In this document: piece after piece, positions 1 through 8,734 of the stretch
Layout: each line of letters opens with the position of its first letter
Position numbering within the stretch: the first letter of the stretch is position 1
Source: UBA7672 sp963738625
GTDB lineage: Bacteria > Pseudomonadota > Alphaproteobacteria > Caulobacterales > Hyphomonadaceae
Direction: 5' to 3'
Length of the DNA: 64,000 nt
NCBI GenBank assembly: GCA_963738625.1
Contig: CAVTXH010000002.1
Span: 744,001-808,000, forward strand
Made by a program: the position numbers and the translations under genes
Notes under the pieces: generated by a model
The model's database searches: none
What the model saw: the letters and a program-made list of their open reading frames with translations, nothing else
Told to the model about the DNA's origin: nothing

Positions 1-1
1 A

Positions 2-736
2 GACAAACGGCTCGGCGTGCTGCGCATCGGCGCGGGCGGGCATCCCGAGATCGACAAGCTGTTCGAGCAGGCGCTTGCCGATCTCAAGACGGCAGGCGCC
101 GAACTCATCGACGTCAAGCAGCCGCCAGACATAGCCGGCATTGGCGCCGTCACCGGCACGATCATGCAGACTGAGTTCAAGACTGGTATCGGAAAATACC
201 TTTCGAAAGCGGCCCCCGCCGTACAGTCCCGATCGCTCGCCGATCTCATCGCGTTCAACAAGGCGAGCGCCGTCGCCGAGCTGCCGCTGTTCGGGCAGGA
301 AATATTCGAGCAGTCGCAGGAACGCGCCGGCCTCGACGATCCGAAATATCTCGAAGCCCTCGCGACCGGGAAACGCCTCGCCGGTCCGGAGGGCATCGAC
401 CGCATTCTTTCGGCCGACCGGCTGGACGCGATCATCGCCATCACCGGCGGCCCCGCGCCGTTCACCGACGCCGCCGGGCTCAGCCGGGGGCTGGCGATCA
501 ATGTGGCCACGGTGGCGCCCGCCCTTGCCGGCTATCCGCATCTGACCGTGCCGATGGGGCTCGCCAACGGGCTTCCGGTCGGGCTTTCCTTCATCGGCAA
601 GGCCTGGGACGAAGCCGGCTTGCTGGCCATGGGCTACGCCTATGAGCAGGCCGCGCCCCGCCGCGCGCCTCCTAGCTACCTGCCCTCGCTCAACGCATCG
701 CCTTCGAACGTCAGGGCTTTTGCGCCAGCGCAATGA
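2..736 (+). CDS. amidase signature family protein, C-terminal part
   Basis: The reading frame is open from the window edge, so the 5' end is missing; the first in-frame GTG at 17 is internal, not a real start. The 240 or so visible residues are the C-terminal portion of an amidase-signature (GatA/AmiE-like) hydrolase. After a helical middle section comes the family's end block, where a glycine-rich turn (ITGGPAPFTD) precedes AGYPHLTVPMG, followed by GLPVGLSFIGKAWDE. Such enzymes hydrolyse C-N amide bonds with a Ser-cisSer-Lys triad, which would lie upstream of the window. The substrate cannot be inferred, and a GatA role is unlikely because no gatB or gatC is nearby. Confidence 0.85.
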   Translation, partial: DKRLGVLRIGAGGHPEIDKLFEQALADLKTAGAELIDVKQPPDIAGIGAVTGTIMQTEFKTGIGKYLSKAAPAVQSRSLADLIAFNKASAVAELPLFGQEIFEQSQERAGLDDPKYLEALATGKRLAGPEGIDRILSADRLDAIIAITGGPAPFTDAAGLSRGLAINVATVAPALAGYPHLTVPMGLANGLPVGLSFIGKAWDEAGLLAMGYAYEQAAPRRAPPSYLPSLNASPSNVRAFAPAQ

Positions 737-929
737 GCGCCTGCGAGTCAAACGCCCGCCTGCGCCGATGGACGTTTAATCGTCGCAGAATCGAGCTAGC
801 TCATACGTGACAGCCTGCGGGATTGACTTGGGATGGGGCGGGCCTATTGGTCGCGCCTGTTTCCCGTAAAGCGCGCGTAACCTGTTCCGCTCGCGGCCCG
901 GCCGATCGAGCCCACGAAGACCCAACCTG

Positions 930-2483
930 ATGACGTTTGACGAGCTGAGCCTCGATCCAAGAATTCTGGCCGCCGTGAAAGCCGCCGGATACACGACCCC
1001 CACTCCCATCCAGGAACAGGGTATCCCCGCCGTGCTCGGCGGCAGGGACATCACCGGCATCGCTCAGACCGGCACGGGCAAGACCGCCGCCTTCGTCCTT
1101 CCGATGATCCACAAGCTGGGCCAGGGCCGCGCCAAGGCGCGCATGCCGCGCTCGCTGATCCTCGAGCCAACCCGCGAACTCGCCGCCCAGGTGGCCGAGC
1201 AGTTCGAGAAGTACGGTTCGGGCTACAAGTTGAACATGGCGTTGCTGATCGGCGGCGTGTCGTTCGGCGACCAGGAAAAGAAACTCAACGCCGGCGCCGA
1301 CGTGCTGATTGCCACGCCCGGCCGCCTCATGGACCATTTCGGGCGCGGCGGCCTGCTGATGACCGGCGTGCAGATGCTCGTCATCGACGAAGCCGACCGC
1401 ATGCTCGACATGGGTTTCATCCCGGACATCGAAAAGATCTGCAGCCTGCTGCCCAAGACGCGTCAGACCCTGTTGTTCTCCGCCACCATGCCGCCGGAGA
1501 TCACCAGGCTCGCCAAGCAGTTCCAGAAAGAGCCGGTGCGCATCGAGGTCTCGAAGCCTGCGACCGCTGCGATCACCATCACCCAGTACGTTACGCACTG
1601 TCCGTCCAACGAGGACACGGTGAAGCGCGCGGTTCTGCGCACCATCATCAAGGCGCGGCTGACGGACCGGGCCATCGTGTTCTGCAACCGCAAGCGCGAA
1701 GTCGACGTTGTCGCCAAGTCGCTGCAGAGCCACGGCTTCGACGCCGCCGCCATTCACGGCGACCTGCCGCAGAGTGTGCGCACCGCGACGCTCGACAAGT
1801 TCCGCAACAACGAGCTGCGCCTGCTGGTCGCCTCCGATGTCGCCGCCCGCGGCCTGGACATCCCGGAAGTCAGCCAGGTGTTCAACTACGCCCCGCCGCC
1901 GAACTCGGACGACTACGTCCACCGTATCGGCCGCACGGGCCGCGCCGGGCGTTCAGGCGAAAGCTTCACCATCGTTTCTCCCGGCGATGCGCGTCTCTGG
2001 GACGCCGTCCTCAAGCGCATTGGCCGGGACGTCGAGCCGTTCCATCCCGATGGCCTGGAAGACGCAGTCGGAGAAGCCCGCAGCCGGGGGCCCGCCCCCA
2101 GCCGGGACCGTTTCGACAAAGGCGGCCGCGGCCGCCGCGGCGGCGGCCGTGACCGTCCGCGGAACGAACCGAGGAATGAACCGCGCATCGAACACGCCGC
2201 GCCAGCGTTTATCCCTCCCCAGGCCGAAGAACCCGACGTGGAGCCGGCCGAAGCAGAGTTCCCGGCCCGGGAATCAGCCGGCGACCAGCCGCGCCGGCCC
2301 GGCCGCGGCCCCCGTGGCCGGGACCGCGACCGCAATCGCGCCAAGGACACCAGCAGTGGCCGCAACCGCCGCGGCGAGCGCGAACCAGGCGATCCCCAGG
2401 GCGGCGACGACAAATTCAAGGGAATGGGCGACCACGTCCCCGCGTTTCTCTTGCGATCACTGGGATCGCGCGAGGACGCCTAG
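930..2483 (+). CDS. rhlE: DEAD-box ATP-dependent RNA helicase, RhlE type
   Basis: 517 residues. The helicase core has the expected motifs in order: Q motif (TPIQEQ near residue 26), Walker A AQTGTGKT (45-52), PTRELAAQ, TPGR, DEAD in VIDEADRMLDMGF (about 153), SAT, and HRIGRTGR near residue 331. From about residue 385 the protein becomes an Arg/Gly-rich, then mixed acidic and basic, low-complexity tail, as in RhlE-like helicases that bind structured RNA or associate with the degradosome. It unwinds short RNA duplexes during ribosome assembly and RNA turnover in the cytoplasm. It is monocistronic by spacing. RhlE is favoured over DeaD or RhlB by the core sequence, but the exact orthology is inferred. 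Confidence 0.9.
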   Translation: MTFDELSLDPRILAAVKAAGYTTPTPIQEQGIPAVLGGRDITGIAQTGTGKTAAFVLPMIHKLGQGRAKARMPRSLILEPTRELAAQVAEQFEKYGSGYKLNMALLIGGVSFGDQEKKLNAGADVLIATPGRLMDHFGRGGLLMTGVQMLVIDEADRMLDMGFIPDIEKICSLLPKTRQTLLFSATMPPEITRLAKQFQKEPVRIEVSKPATAAITITQYVTHCPSNEDTVKRAVLRTIIKARLTDRAIVFCNRKREVDVVAKSLQSHGFDAAAIHGDLPQSVRTATLDKFRNNELRLLVASDVAARGLDIPEVSQVFNYAPPPNSDDYVHRIGRTGRAGRSGESFTIVSPGDARLWDAVLKRIGRDVEPFHPDGLEDAVGEARSRGPAPSRDRFDKGGRGRRGGGRDRPRNEPRNEPRIEHAAPAFIPPQAEEPDVEPAEAEFPARESAGDQPRRPGRGPRGRDRDRNRAKDTSSGRNRRGEREPGDPQGGDDKFKGMGDHVPAFLLRSLGSREDA

Positions 2484-2611
2484 GCTTTTCCTTTGTTTTC
2501 GCGATTGTTCCCTTTACGGAACCTGCCGATTTTAGCCATTCCGTAACTGCTTTTGTTCACTAATCCATCGGGACGCTCGGTGCGGTCGCCGCAACCGATG
2601 TCGAAGGGCCA

Positions 2612-3682
2612 GTGGATATGCTGAACAATCAACTGCTCGGGCCTGAAGGTCAGGTGCTCGGCCACAGGACCGTCGACGAGATGGGCCGGCAGGAACTCGC
2701 GGTCAGCCCTCAGCATTATGAGGTCTGGCTCTCCTACCTCACCAATTCCTCGCCCGACCTGCGCGCCGCCGTCGACAAGCTGCTCGCCACCGGCAAGCGC
2801 GTCACCGCCGCCGACATGGAAGATCTGTACGAGCGCTTCTTCTCCACGACCCACCTGTCGACGCAGGTGATGGAGACCGGCTCGCGTATCGCGCATGAGA
2901 TCGCCGATGCGCTCGACGCCCTGCAGAAAGCCGGCGCTACAACGGAACGATATGGCGCGACCCTGAACGTCGCCGCCGACTCCCTCTCCAGCACCGCGCT
3001 CGATGGCGATGCGCTGAAACGGCTCATCACAGTTCTGGCGAGCGCCACCACCGAAATGTCGAAACAGAACTCCTCGCTGTCCGGCAAGCTTGCGCAGTCC
3101 TCGGCCGAGATGGAAAAACTGCGCGCCTCGCTGCGCCAGGCTCGCGCAGAGGCGCTTACCGACGCGCTGACCGGCATCGCCAACCGCAAGCTGTTCGACG
3201 AGACGCTGCGCCTGCGCAAGGAAGAGGCCGACCAGGAGAAGACGGAACTGTCGCTGCTGCTCTGCGACATCGACCACTTCAAGTCGTTCAATGACACCTG
3301 GGGCCACCAGACCGGCGACCAGGTCATCCGCTTCGTCGCCTCGGCGCTCGCCAAGTTCGCCCTGCCCGACCACCTCGTCGCGCGCTATGGCGGTGAAGAG
3401 TTCGCCGTCATCATGCCGCGCACGCCTCTGAAGGAAGCCGGCCGCATCGCCGACCAGATCCGCAGCGCTATCGAGGCCAAGCGCCTCGTTCGCCGCTCCA
3501 CCAACGAGACCATCGGCGCGGTCACCGTGTCGTTCGGCGGTTCGATCTATTCCCCAGGCGACACACCCGCCCACATGATCGCCCGCGCCGACGAATGTCT
3601 CTACATGTCCAAGCGCAGCGGCCGTAACCGCGTGACGCTGGAAACAGCCTTGCCGCCGCTCGTAGCAACCAACGCGGCCTGA
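2612..3682 (+). CDS. GGDEF diguanylate cyclase with helical N-terminal region
   Basis: Synthesises cyclic-di-GMP from two GTP. The C-terminal GGDEF domain spans roughly residues 185-345, with the active-site loop ARYGGEEF near residue 260. Before it come about 180 residues of predicted helices and a coiled coil (TEMSKQNSSLSGKLAQSSAE), without transmembrane segments or a recognisable PAS domain; the arrangement recalls Caulobacter DgcB. The nine residues before GGEEF do not contain the RxxD inhibitory site (LPDH stands at that place), so classical product inhibition is probably missing. The start is GTG 2612, with ATG 2618 as an alternative. It is transcribed alone. The target pathway (stalk, adhesion or cell cycle) is inference. 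Confidence 0.88.
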   Translation: MDMLNNQLLGPEGQVLGHRTVDEMGRQELAVSPQHYEVWLSYLTNSSPDLRAAVDKLLATGKRVTAADMEDLYERFFSTTHLSTQVMETGSRIAHEIADALDALQKAGATTERYGATLNVAADSLSSTALDGDALKRLITVLASATTEMSKQNSSLSGKLAQSSAEMEKLRASLRQARAEALTDALTGIANRKLFDETLRLRKEEADQEKTELSLLLCDIDHFKSFNDTWGHQTGDQVIRFVASALAKFALPDHLVARYGGEEFAVIMPRTPLKEAGRIADQIRSAIEAKRLVRRSTNETIGAVTVSFGGSIYSPGDTPAHMIARADECLYMSKRSGRNRVTLETALPPLVATNAA

Positions 3683-3688
3683 GCCATC

Positions 3689-4343
3689 CTACAGCACCAC
3701 CGCTGTCAGGAATCCGTCATAGCCTTTCGCACCCACCGTCTGGATGGCTGTCGCTGACACGCGCTTTTCGTTTGCGATCATGTCGAGCAGTCGTCGCACG
3801 CCCTGCGCCTGGCTGTTGCCTTTGGGACCCGCAACCGCCCCGCCGCGCACGACATTATCGACGATGATCGTCGAGCCCTTGCGCGCGACATGCGCAGAGC
3901 GTGGGCGAAGTAGTCCGCGTTGCTCTCCTTGTCGGCGTCGATGAAGGCGAGATCGAACGGGCTTTCAGGCCTCGGCAGCGTGTCGATCGCCTTACCGGTG
4001 ATCACCTCTACATTCGCGACGGGTTTCGCTCGAGCGATGTTGGACCGCGCGACATCGGCGTGCTTCGCATCGATCTCCAGCGACACCAGCTCGCCATCCG
4101 CCGGCAGCGCTCGGGCCATCCAGATGGTCGAATATCCGCCCAGCGTCCCCACCTCGAGAATGCGCTTTGCCCCGATCGCCAGCGCCGTCAGATGGAGCTG
4201 CTTGCCCTTCGTGGGCGACACGCCGATCGGCGGCAGCCCGCCTTGGCGCTTTCGCCCAATGCCGCGATCAGCACAGCGTCTTCACCGACCAGCTTCTCCT
4301 GGAAAAGGTCGTCGACGGCCCGCGACGTCGCCTTGTCGCTCAT
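3689..4343 (-). pseudogene. SAM-dependent O-methyltransferase, broken by two frameshifts
   Basis: Family 3 (catechol/caffeoyl-CoA type) O-methyltransferase of about 217 residues once two frames are joined. The intact middle shows the SAM-binding motif LEVGTLGGYSTIWMA and the acidic FIDADKESNADYF. The start ATG overlaps the tfoX stop (ATGA). The frame is lost near 4237-4239 (probably one G missing from a run) and again near 3876-3887, after which the expected ending STIIVDNVVRGG and IQTVGAKGYDGF appears in another frame. Neither break removes conserved protein, so sequencing indels are possible, but two hits in one non-essential gene also fit real decay. The methyl acceptor is unknown. Confidence 0.75.
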
Positions 4344-4789
4344 TTCTTCTTCACTTTCGGTTTCTTCGCTGCCGCCTTCCTCGCCGGGGCCTTCCTGGCG
4401 ACCTTGGCTACGGCCTTCTTCTTCGCCGCCTTCTTCGGCTTCTTCGCCTTGGCTGCATCTGCCTTTACCGCGATCTGGTGCGAGCGTTTGGCCAGCGCCG
4501 AGGCTTCATCGCCATCGTCCATCGCGGTTTCAGGCACGCTCCAGTAGGCGATGTCCCGCACCGTGCCGTCCTTCTTGACGGAATAGCTCCAGGGCCGGCT
4601 GCCCCGCTTTTTCAGCTCGGCGCCGAATGCGGTGTCCGCCTTGATGAAGAAGGTGTCGTCATCGAGGATCGCGAAGCCGACGCCGCCCCGGGACAGCATC
4701 GCCCCGCCGAACATGCGCCGCACCTCGACCCTGCCGAACCCGGCCAGCAACTCCTCGATGTGATCCGAAAAACCTGGCGACAGCGGCAT
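4340..4789 (-). CDS. TfoX/Sxy N-terminal domain protein with lysine/alanine-rich tail
   Basis: 149 residues from ATG 4789, chosen because a strong GGAGGG lies 7 nt upstream; the frame is open further upstream without support. The N-terminal 95 residues match the TfoX N-terminal fold (VRRMFGGAMLSRGGVGFAIL, then FFIKAD), a domain shared with competence regulators but common in alphaproteobacteria as a stand-alone protein. The last 40 residues are repeats of Ala-Lys-Pro like histone H1 tails, suggesting nucleic-acid binding. The stop overlaps the methyltransferase start, so the two form an operon. A LexA-type box lies upstream, between this gene and the divergent gene at 4923. No direct link to transformation can be drawn. 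Confidence 0.8.
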   Translation of the reverse strand: MPLSPGFSDHIEELLAGFGRVEVRRMFGGAMLSRGGVGFAILDDDTFFIKADTAFGAELKKRGSRPWSYSVKKDGTVRDIAYWSVPETAMDDGDEASALAKRSHQIAVKADAAKAKKPKKAAKKKAVAKVARKAPARKAAAKKPKVKKK

Positions 4790-4854
4790 GCGATCCCTCC
4801 GGCCCCCTCTCGTCCCAATGAAAATAGCCTGTTCCACCCCGCTTGACGGAATGA

Positions 4855-4869
4855 GAACATTTAGAGAAC
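4855..4869. promoter_or_regulatory. putative LexA (SOS) box, GAAC-N7-GAAC
   Basis: Two GAAC tetramers separated by exactly seven bases (4855-4858 and 4866-4869), the direct-repeat form described for LexA in alphaproteobacteria (GTTC-N7-GTTC on the other strand). It sits 66 bp before the tfoX-like start and 54 bp before the divergent 226-residue gene, so it could control both. Confidence 0.55.
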
Positions 4870-4922
4870 ATGAATTCAGCTGATTCCCAAGGGATTATGG
4901 GATCGAAATCGCGAGGGCGCCA

Positions 4923-5603
4923 ATGCCGTTCGACTTTCATGGCGGTTTTCACGTTCAGGGCTCGAATGCCGATCCGGCGGCGTGCGCAACGATCTACCGC
5001 GGCGTTTCCTACCGCTCCAGGCTGAAGGCCCAATGGGCGGCCTTCCTCGATGCGCTGGGGATCGCCCATGTTTACGAGCCGAAATCCTTCCTGGCGGGCC
5101 GCTCTGCCCGTTACACGCCCGATTTCTGGCTGCCGGAGCTGAAGGCCTGGCTGGATATCCAGCCCGCCGACCCGGTCGTACGAGGCGCGCTGCGCTGGAA
5201 GGCCGAGGATCTGGCGAAACACCGCGCCAGAGAGCGCGTGTGGATCGCCAGCGGCGCCCCGCGTCGCGGAGAGTGGCATATCGAACAGCTTGCGGGCCCT
5301 GGGCCGAAGATCGCCCGCGGCATGCTGCTGGCTGACGTCGTCGCGCCTGCGGGTCGCGTCTGGATATGCGGAGCGGCTGATGAGGAGTCTGACTGCCTGG
5401 TCTTCGATCCGATCGAAAAGGCCGGTTGCTCGCCAGCGCTGGGCCGCCCGGCGGATCCCGAGTCGGTATCGATCATGCGCATGGCCTATGGCCATGTCGA
5501 AAACCTCGTCGCTGAAACATGGACGTCGGTGGACACGGTCATGGAGCGCCGCCTCGCGAGTCTGATGCCTCGCACGCCTGCCCTCCGCCGCTCCGCCGCG
5601 TAA
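4923..5603 (+). CDS. hypothetical protein with degenerate PD-(D/E)XK nuclease-like fold
   Basis: 226 residues, no signal peptide or membrane segment. Residues 22-80 carry the pattern of phage and plasmid Vsr-like nucleases: YRGVSYRSRLKAQWAAF, then YEPKSF, then YTPDFWLPELKAWLDIQ. In active relatives the first block usually reads RLEARWA and the last ends in E-V-K; here the Glu is Lys and the terminal Lys is Gln, so catalysis is doubtful. The remaining 140 residues are not recognised. The gene is divergent from tfoX across a LexA-type box and is followed by a strong hairpin. A DNA-damage-related role is inference from that box. Confidence 0.65.
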   Translation: MPFDFHGGFHVQGSNADPAACATIYRGVSYRSRLKAQWAAFLDALGIAHVYEPKSFLAGRSARYTPDFWLPELKAWLDIQPADPVVRGALRWKAEDLAKHRARERVWIASGAPRRGEWHIEQLAGPGPKIARGMLLADVVAPAGRVWICGAADEESDCLVFDPIEKAGCSPALGRPADPESVSIMRMAYGHVENLVAETWTSVDTVMERRLASLMPRTPALRRSAA

Positions 5604-5608
5604 CGAGA

Positions 5609-5635
5609 CGGCCCGGCGCTCCGCGCGCCGGGCCG
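5609..5635. terminator. GC-rich hairpin between convergent genes
   Basis: A perfect 11-bp stem (CGGCCCGGCGC with its complement) and a 5-nt loop, directly after the stop of the gene ending at 5603 and before the sufA stop on the other strand. It lacks a T-run, so termination efficiency is uncertain. Confidence 0.5.
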
Positions 5636-5675
5636 CCATTCGGAAATCTCATTGGATGAACAATTAGGGGCGGAC

Positions 5676-6041
5676 CTACTCGGCGGCGGCCTCAGCCGGA
5701 ACGATGGTGACGCTTTCGCCGCAGCCGCAAGCGTCGGTCTGGTTCGGGTTGGTGAAGGTGAACTTGGCGTGCAGCGCCGTCGTCTCATGGTCGATCACCG
5801 AGCCGAGCAGGAACAGCACGGCCTTGGCGTCGATCACGATCGAGACGCCATTGTCGTCCAAACGCTCATCGTTAGGATCGACCGCATCGGCGTAGGACAT
5901 CGTGTATTCCATGCCTGCGCATCCGGCGTTCTTAACGCCCACGCGCAGGAAGCCAGCGCCCTTTTCGGCCATGAGCTCCCGAACCTTCGCCGCAGCGGCG
6001 TCGGTAAGGGTCACAACCTTGGGGCGGGGGCGTCTGGCCAT
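5676..6041 (-). CDS. sufA: HesB/IscA-family iron-sulfur assembly protein
   Basis: 121 residues from ATG 6041 (MARRPRPKV); the frame continues upstream but without homology. A-type carrier that receives Fe-S clusters from the SufBCD scaffold and delivers them to apoproteins. The three conserved cysteines are visible: one in VKNAGCAGMEY and two in the C-terminal ACGCGES. Last gene of the suf operon, 29 bp after sufT. Length and motif spacing are normal. The C-terminal Glu/Ala-rich extension (PAEAAAE) is short and likely disordered. Confidence 0.92.
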   Translation of the reverse strand: MARRPRPKVVTLTDAAAAKVRELMAEKGAGFLRVGVKNAGCAGMEYTMSYADAVDPNDERLDDNGVSIVIDAKAVLFLLGSVIDHETTALHAKFTFTNPNQTDACGCGESVTIVPAEAAAE

Positions 6042-6070
6042 GCGTTTAAGATGTGTACCGCTGAACCTGC

Positions 6071-6478
6071 TTACAACATGTTGAGGGCAAGCCTGGCCTC
6101 GTCCGACATGCGCGACGGGTCCCACGGCGGATCGAAAACAAGGTTCGCCTTGGCTGATTTGACGCCTTCCACCTTGCGGGCGGCGTCCTCCACCCAGCCG
6201 GGCATCTCGCCCGCCACCGGGCAGGCCGGCGCTGTCAGCGTCATCTCGATATCGACATGGCGGTCGTCATTGATGTCGACTTTGTAGATGAGACCCAACT
6301 CATAGATGTCGACGGGGATTTCGGGGTCGTAGACCTGCTTCATCTGTTGGATCAGCTCGTCGGTGATGCGGTCTAGTTCTTCCTGCGGAATCGCGGATGG
6401 CTTCGCCCCGCCTTCCCCATCGGCCTTGGCCGGGGAGGCGTTCGCGTCGATCAGCTCGTGCTTCAGATCGTCAGCCAT
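6071..6478 (-). CDS. sufT: SUF system DUF59/MIP18-family protein SufT
   Basis: 135 residues. The first 35 are a variable polar leader; the DUF59 domain follows with its hallmark YDPEIPVDIYELGLIY and the conserved TLTAPACPVAGEMP block containing the reactive cysteine. SufT-type proteins help mature Fe-S proteins and sit in suf operons of many alphaproteobacteria and Gram-positives. It lies between sufS and sufA on the same strand with short spacers, so it is cotranscribed. The molecular activity is only partly known for the family. Confidence 0.92.
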   Translation of the reverse strand: MADDLKHELIDANASPAKADGEGGAKPSAIPQEELDRITDELIQQMKQVYDPEIPVDIYELGLIYKVDINDDRHVDIEMTLTAPACPVAGEMPGWVEDAARKVEGVKSAKANLVFDPPWDPSRMSDEARLALNML

Positions 6479-6501
6479 TACGCACTCTATGACAGCCCAA
6501 C

Positions 6502-7720
6502 CTAAGACAACATTGTCCGGGCCTTGGAAAGCGCCTCGGCGAACACGTCGATTTCATCGGCCGTATTGTACAACGCAAAGCTCGCCCGGGCTGTAGCAGT
6601 TACACCTAAATGGGACATCAAAGGCTGTGCGCAATGATGGCCGGCGCGAATCGCCACGCCCTGCCGGTCCAGTATCTGGGCGATGTCATGCGGGTGGACG
6701 CCTTCTATCGAAAACGTGAGCACAGGGCCCTTTCCGGGCGCCGTGCCGTGGATGGTCAAGCCGTTGATCCCGTGCAGGGCCTTTACCGCCTTGTCCAGCA
6801 GCGCCTGCTTGTGGGCATAGACGGCGGGCCGGTCGAGGCTCTCGATCCAGCGGATCGCCGCGCCCAGGCCGATCGCCTCGACGATAGGCGGCGTGCCCGC
6901 CTCAAAACGATGCGGCGGCGCATTATAGGTCACCTTGTCGCGCGTCACCGTCTCGATCATCTCGCCCCCGCCCTCGAACGGCGGCAGGGCTTCAAGCTTC
7001 GCGCGCTTGCCATAGAGCACGCCGATCCCGGTCGGCCCGTAAAGCTTATGCCCGGTGAACGCATAGTAGTCCGCATCCAGCGCCCGCACATCGACCGTCA
7101 CGTTCACCACCGCCTGGCATCCGTCGAGCAGGACATCCGCGCCGACGGCATGCGCCATCTCGATGGCGCGCTTTACATCCGGCACAGTGCCCAGCACGTT
7201 CGACATGTGCGTCAGCGCCAGCAGCTTTGTCCTTTTCGTCAACTGCTTGCCGAGGCTTTCCATATCGAGCGAGCCATCCGGCTTCAGCTCCACCCATTTC
7301 AGCACCGCGCCCCTGCGCTCGCGCAGGAAGTTCCACGGCACGATGTTGGAATGGTGCTCCATCACCGACAGCACGATCTCCTCGCCCGGCTGGATCGACG
7401 CCCCGATCCCTGCAGCAACGATGTTGATCGCCTCCGTCCCGCCCTTGGTGAAGACGATCTCGTCGACCGATCCGGCATTGATGAACCGCCGCGCCGCCTC
7501 GCGGGCGTCCTCGTAGGCCTGCGTCGTCTCGTTCGCCAGCGTGTGCAGCCCGCGATGCACATTGGCGTAGGAGCCGCGCATCACATCCGACATCGCCTCG
7601 ATCACAGCGACAGGCTTCTGCGCCGACGCAGCGTTGTCGAAATAGACCAGCGGCTTGCCGTGTACCTGCCGGCTCAGGATCGGAAACTCCTTGCGGACGG
7701 CGTTGACATCGAAAGCTCAT
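6502..7720 (-). CDS. sufS: SufS cysteine desulfurase (one frameshift near its start)
   Basis: PLP enzyme that takes sulfur from cysteine and passes it, usually through SufE/SufU, to SufBCD. ATG 7720 overlaps the sufD stop (ATGA). Right after the start, the AAA at 7712-7714 (TTT on the coding strand) appears one base too long: removing one T gives MSFDVNAVRKEF and joins the rest without a break. Read uncorrected, the longest ORF begins only at GTG 7605. Motifs: FTGHKLYGPTG with the PLP lysine, and RAGHHCAQPLM with the active-site cysteine. Corrected length of about 405 residues is normal. A sequencing indel is the likeliest cause. Confidence 0.88.
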
Positions 7721-8734
7721 GGCGCGGACCCGAGCCAAAGGTCGATCCGCGCCTCGATGTCGCCGCGCAGGCCCGCTTCCAGCCAGTCCGCCAGCGCTTC
7801 GATCAGGAAGGCGCGCGTGATCATCGCCCGCGCCTCGACATCCGGAATGCCACGCTGTCGGAGATAGAAAATGGCATCCTCGTTCAGCTGCCCCGCCGTA
7901 TTGCCATGCGCGCACTGAACGTCGTCGGCATAGATCTCCAGCTCAGGCTTGGCGAACACTTCCGCGCCCTCTTCCAGCAACAGCGCATTGTGCCGCATCT
8001 CCGCGTCGGTCTTCTGCGCCGCGCGCTCGACCAGGAACCTCCCCTGGAACACGCCGCGTCCGCCGCATGCGGGCTGCGCCACGCACAAGCTGACGCGTCG
8101 TTACGCCCGGAACCTTGTGCTCGACGCGCGACGTCAGATCGATGTGCCGCTTGCCTCCCGCGAGATAGACGCCATTCAGCTCGACGGTCGCGCCTTCGCC
8201 CTCGGCCGAAACCGACGTCTCGATACGCGCCAGCCTGCCACCTTCGCCCAGCACGAACTGCCGGAAGGTTGCGCCCGCCGCGAGACGAACAGAAGCTTCA
8301 TTGAGCATCACGGCGGAGCTCGCCTGATCCTGAAGCGGCGAGCTCTCCTGAACAACCACCCGGCTCAGCGTCGCGCCTTCCCCGATATCGATGACCGTGT
8401 AGCCAGCCATCAGTCTAGCGCCGGCCCGCGGCGGCGCCGAAATCCGCTCGACGATAGCGCCGGTCGTTCCTGCAGGCGCCACAATCCGACGCACGACGCC
8501 GGGAACATCCCACACATATTGGAACGCCAGATGCTGTTCTGCCGGCGTGTCGCCGATGATCAGCCGCGTTTCAGAATTCTCTTTCGACAGCCCGGCCGCG
8601 AGTTGAGCGATCGGGCTCGCGTCCGGGCGCGCCTTCACGCGCGCAAGCTGCTCCTCGCCGTCCGCCAGCGCCTGCCGCAGGTCGGACCACTTCCAGGCTT
8701 CCGTCCGCCTCGATGGCAGGTCGGCAAGCTGCAT
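7717..8734 (-). CDS. sufD: SufD, scaffold subunit (one internal frameshift)
   Basis: Partner of SufB in the SufBC2D cluster-assembly scaffold. It starts at ATG 8734, overlapping the sufC stop (TGATG), with MQLADLPSRRTEAWKWSDLR, the typical SufD N-terminus. The beta-helix part runs to TTRQLVRGAA, where the frame changes at the GGG of 8071-8073 (CCC on the coding strand); one base fewer restores GGRGVFQGRFLVERAAQKT and HNALLLEEGAEV, then YADDVQCAHGNT. Corrected length is about 338 residues, short but usual for alphaproteobacteria. The conserved protein on both sides of the break argues for a sequencing error rather than a dead gene. Confidence 0.88.

Noticed and set aside
6610..8304. 564-residue plus-strand frame opposite sufS and sufD
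   Set aside because: Arg/His-rich translation typical of antisense frames in GC-rich DNA; sufS and sufD motifs are on the other strand.
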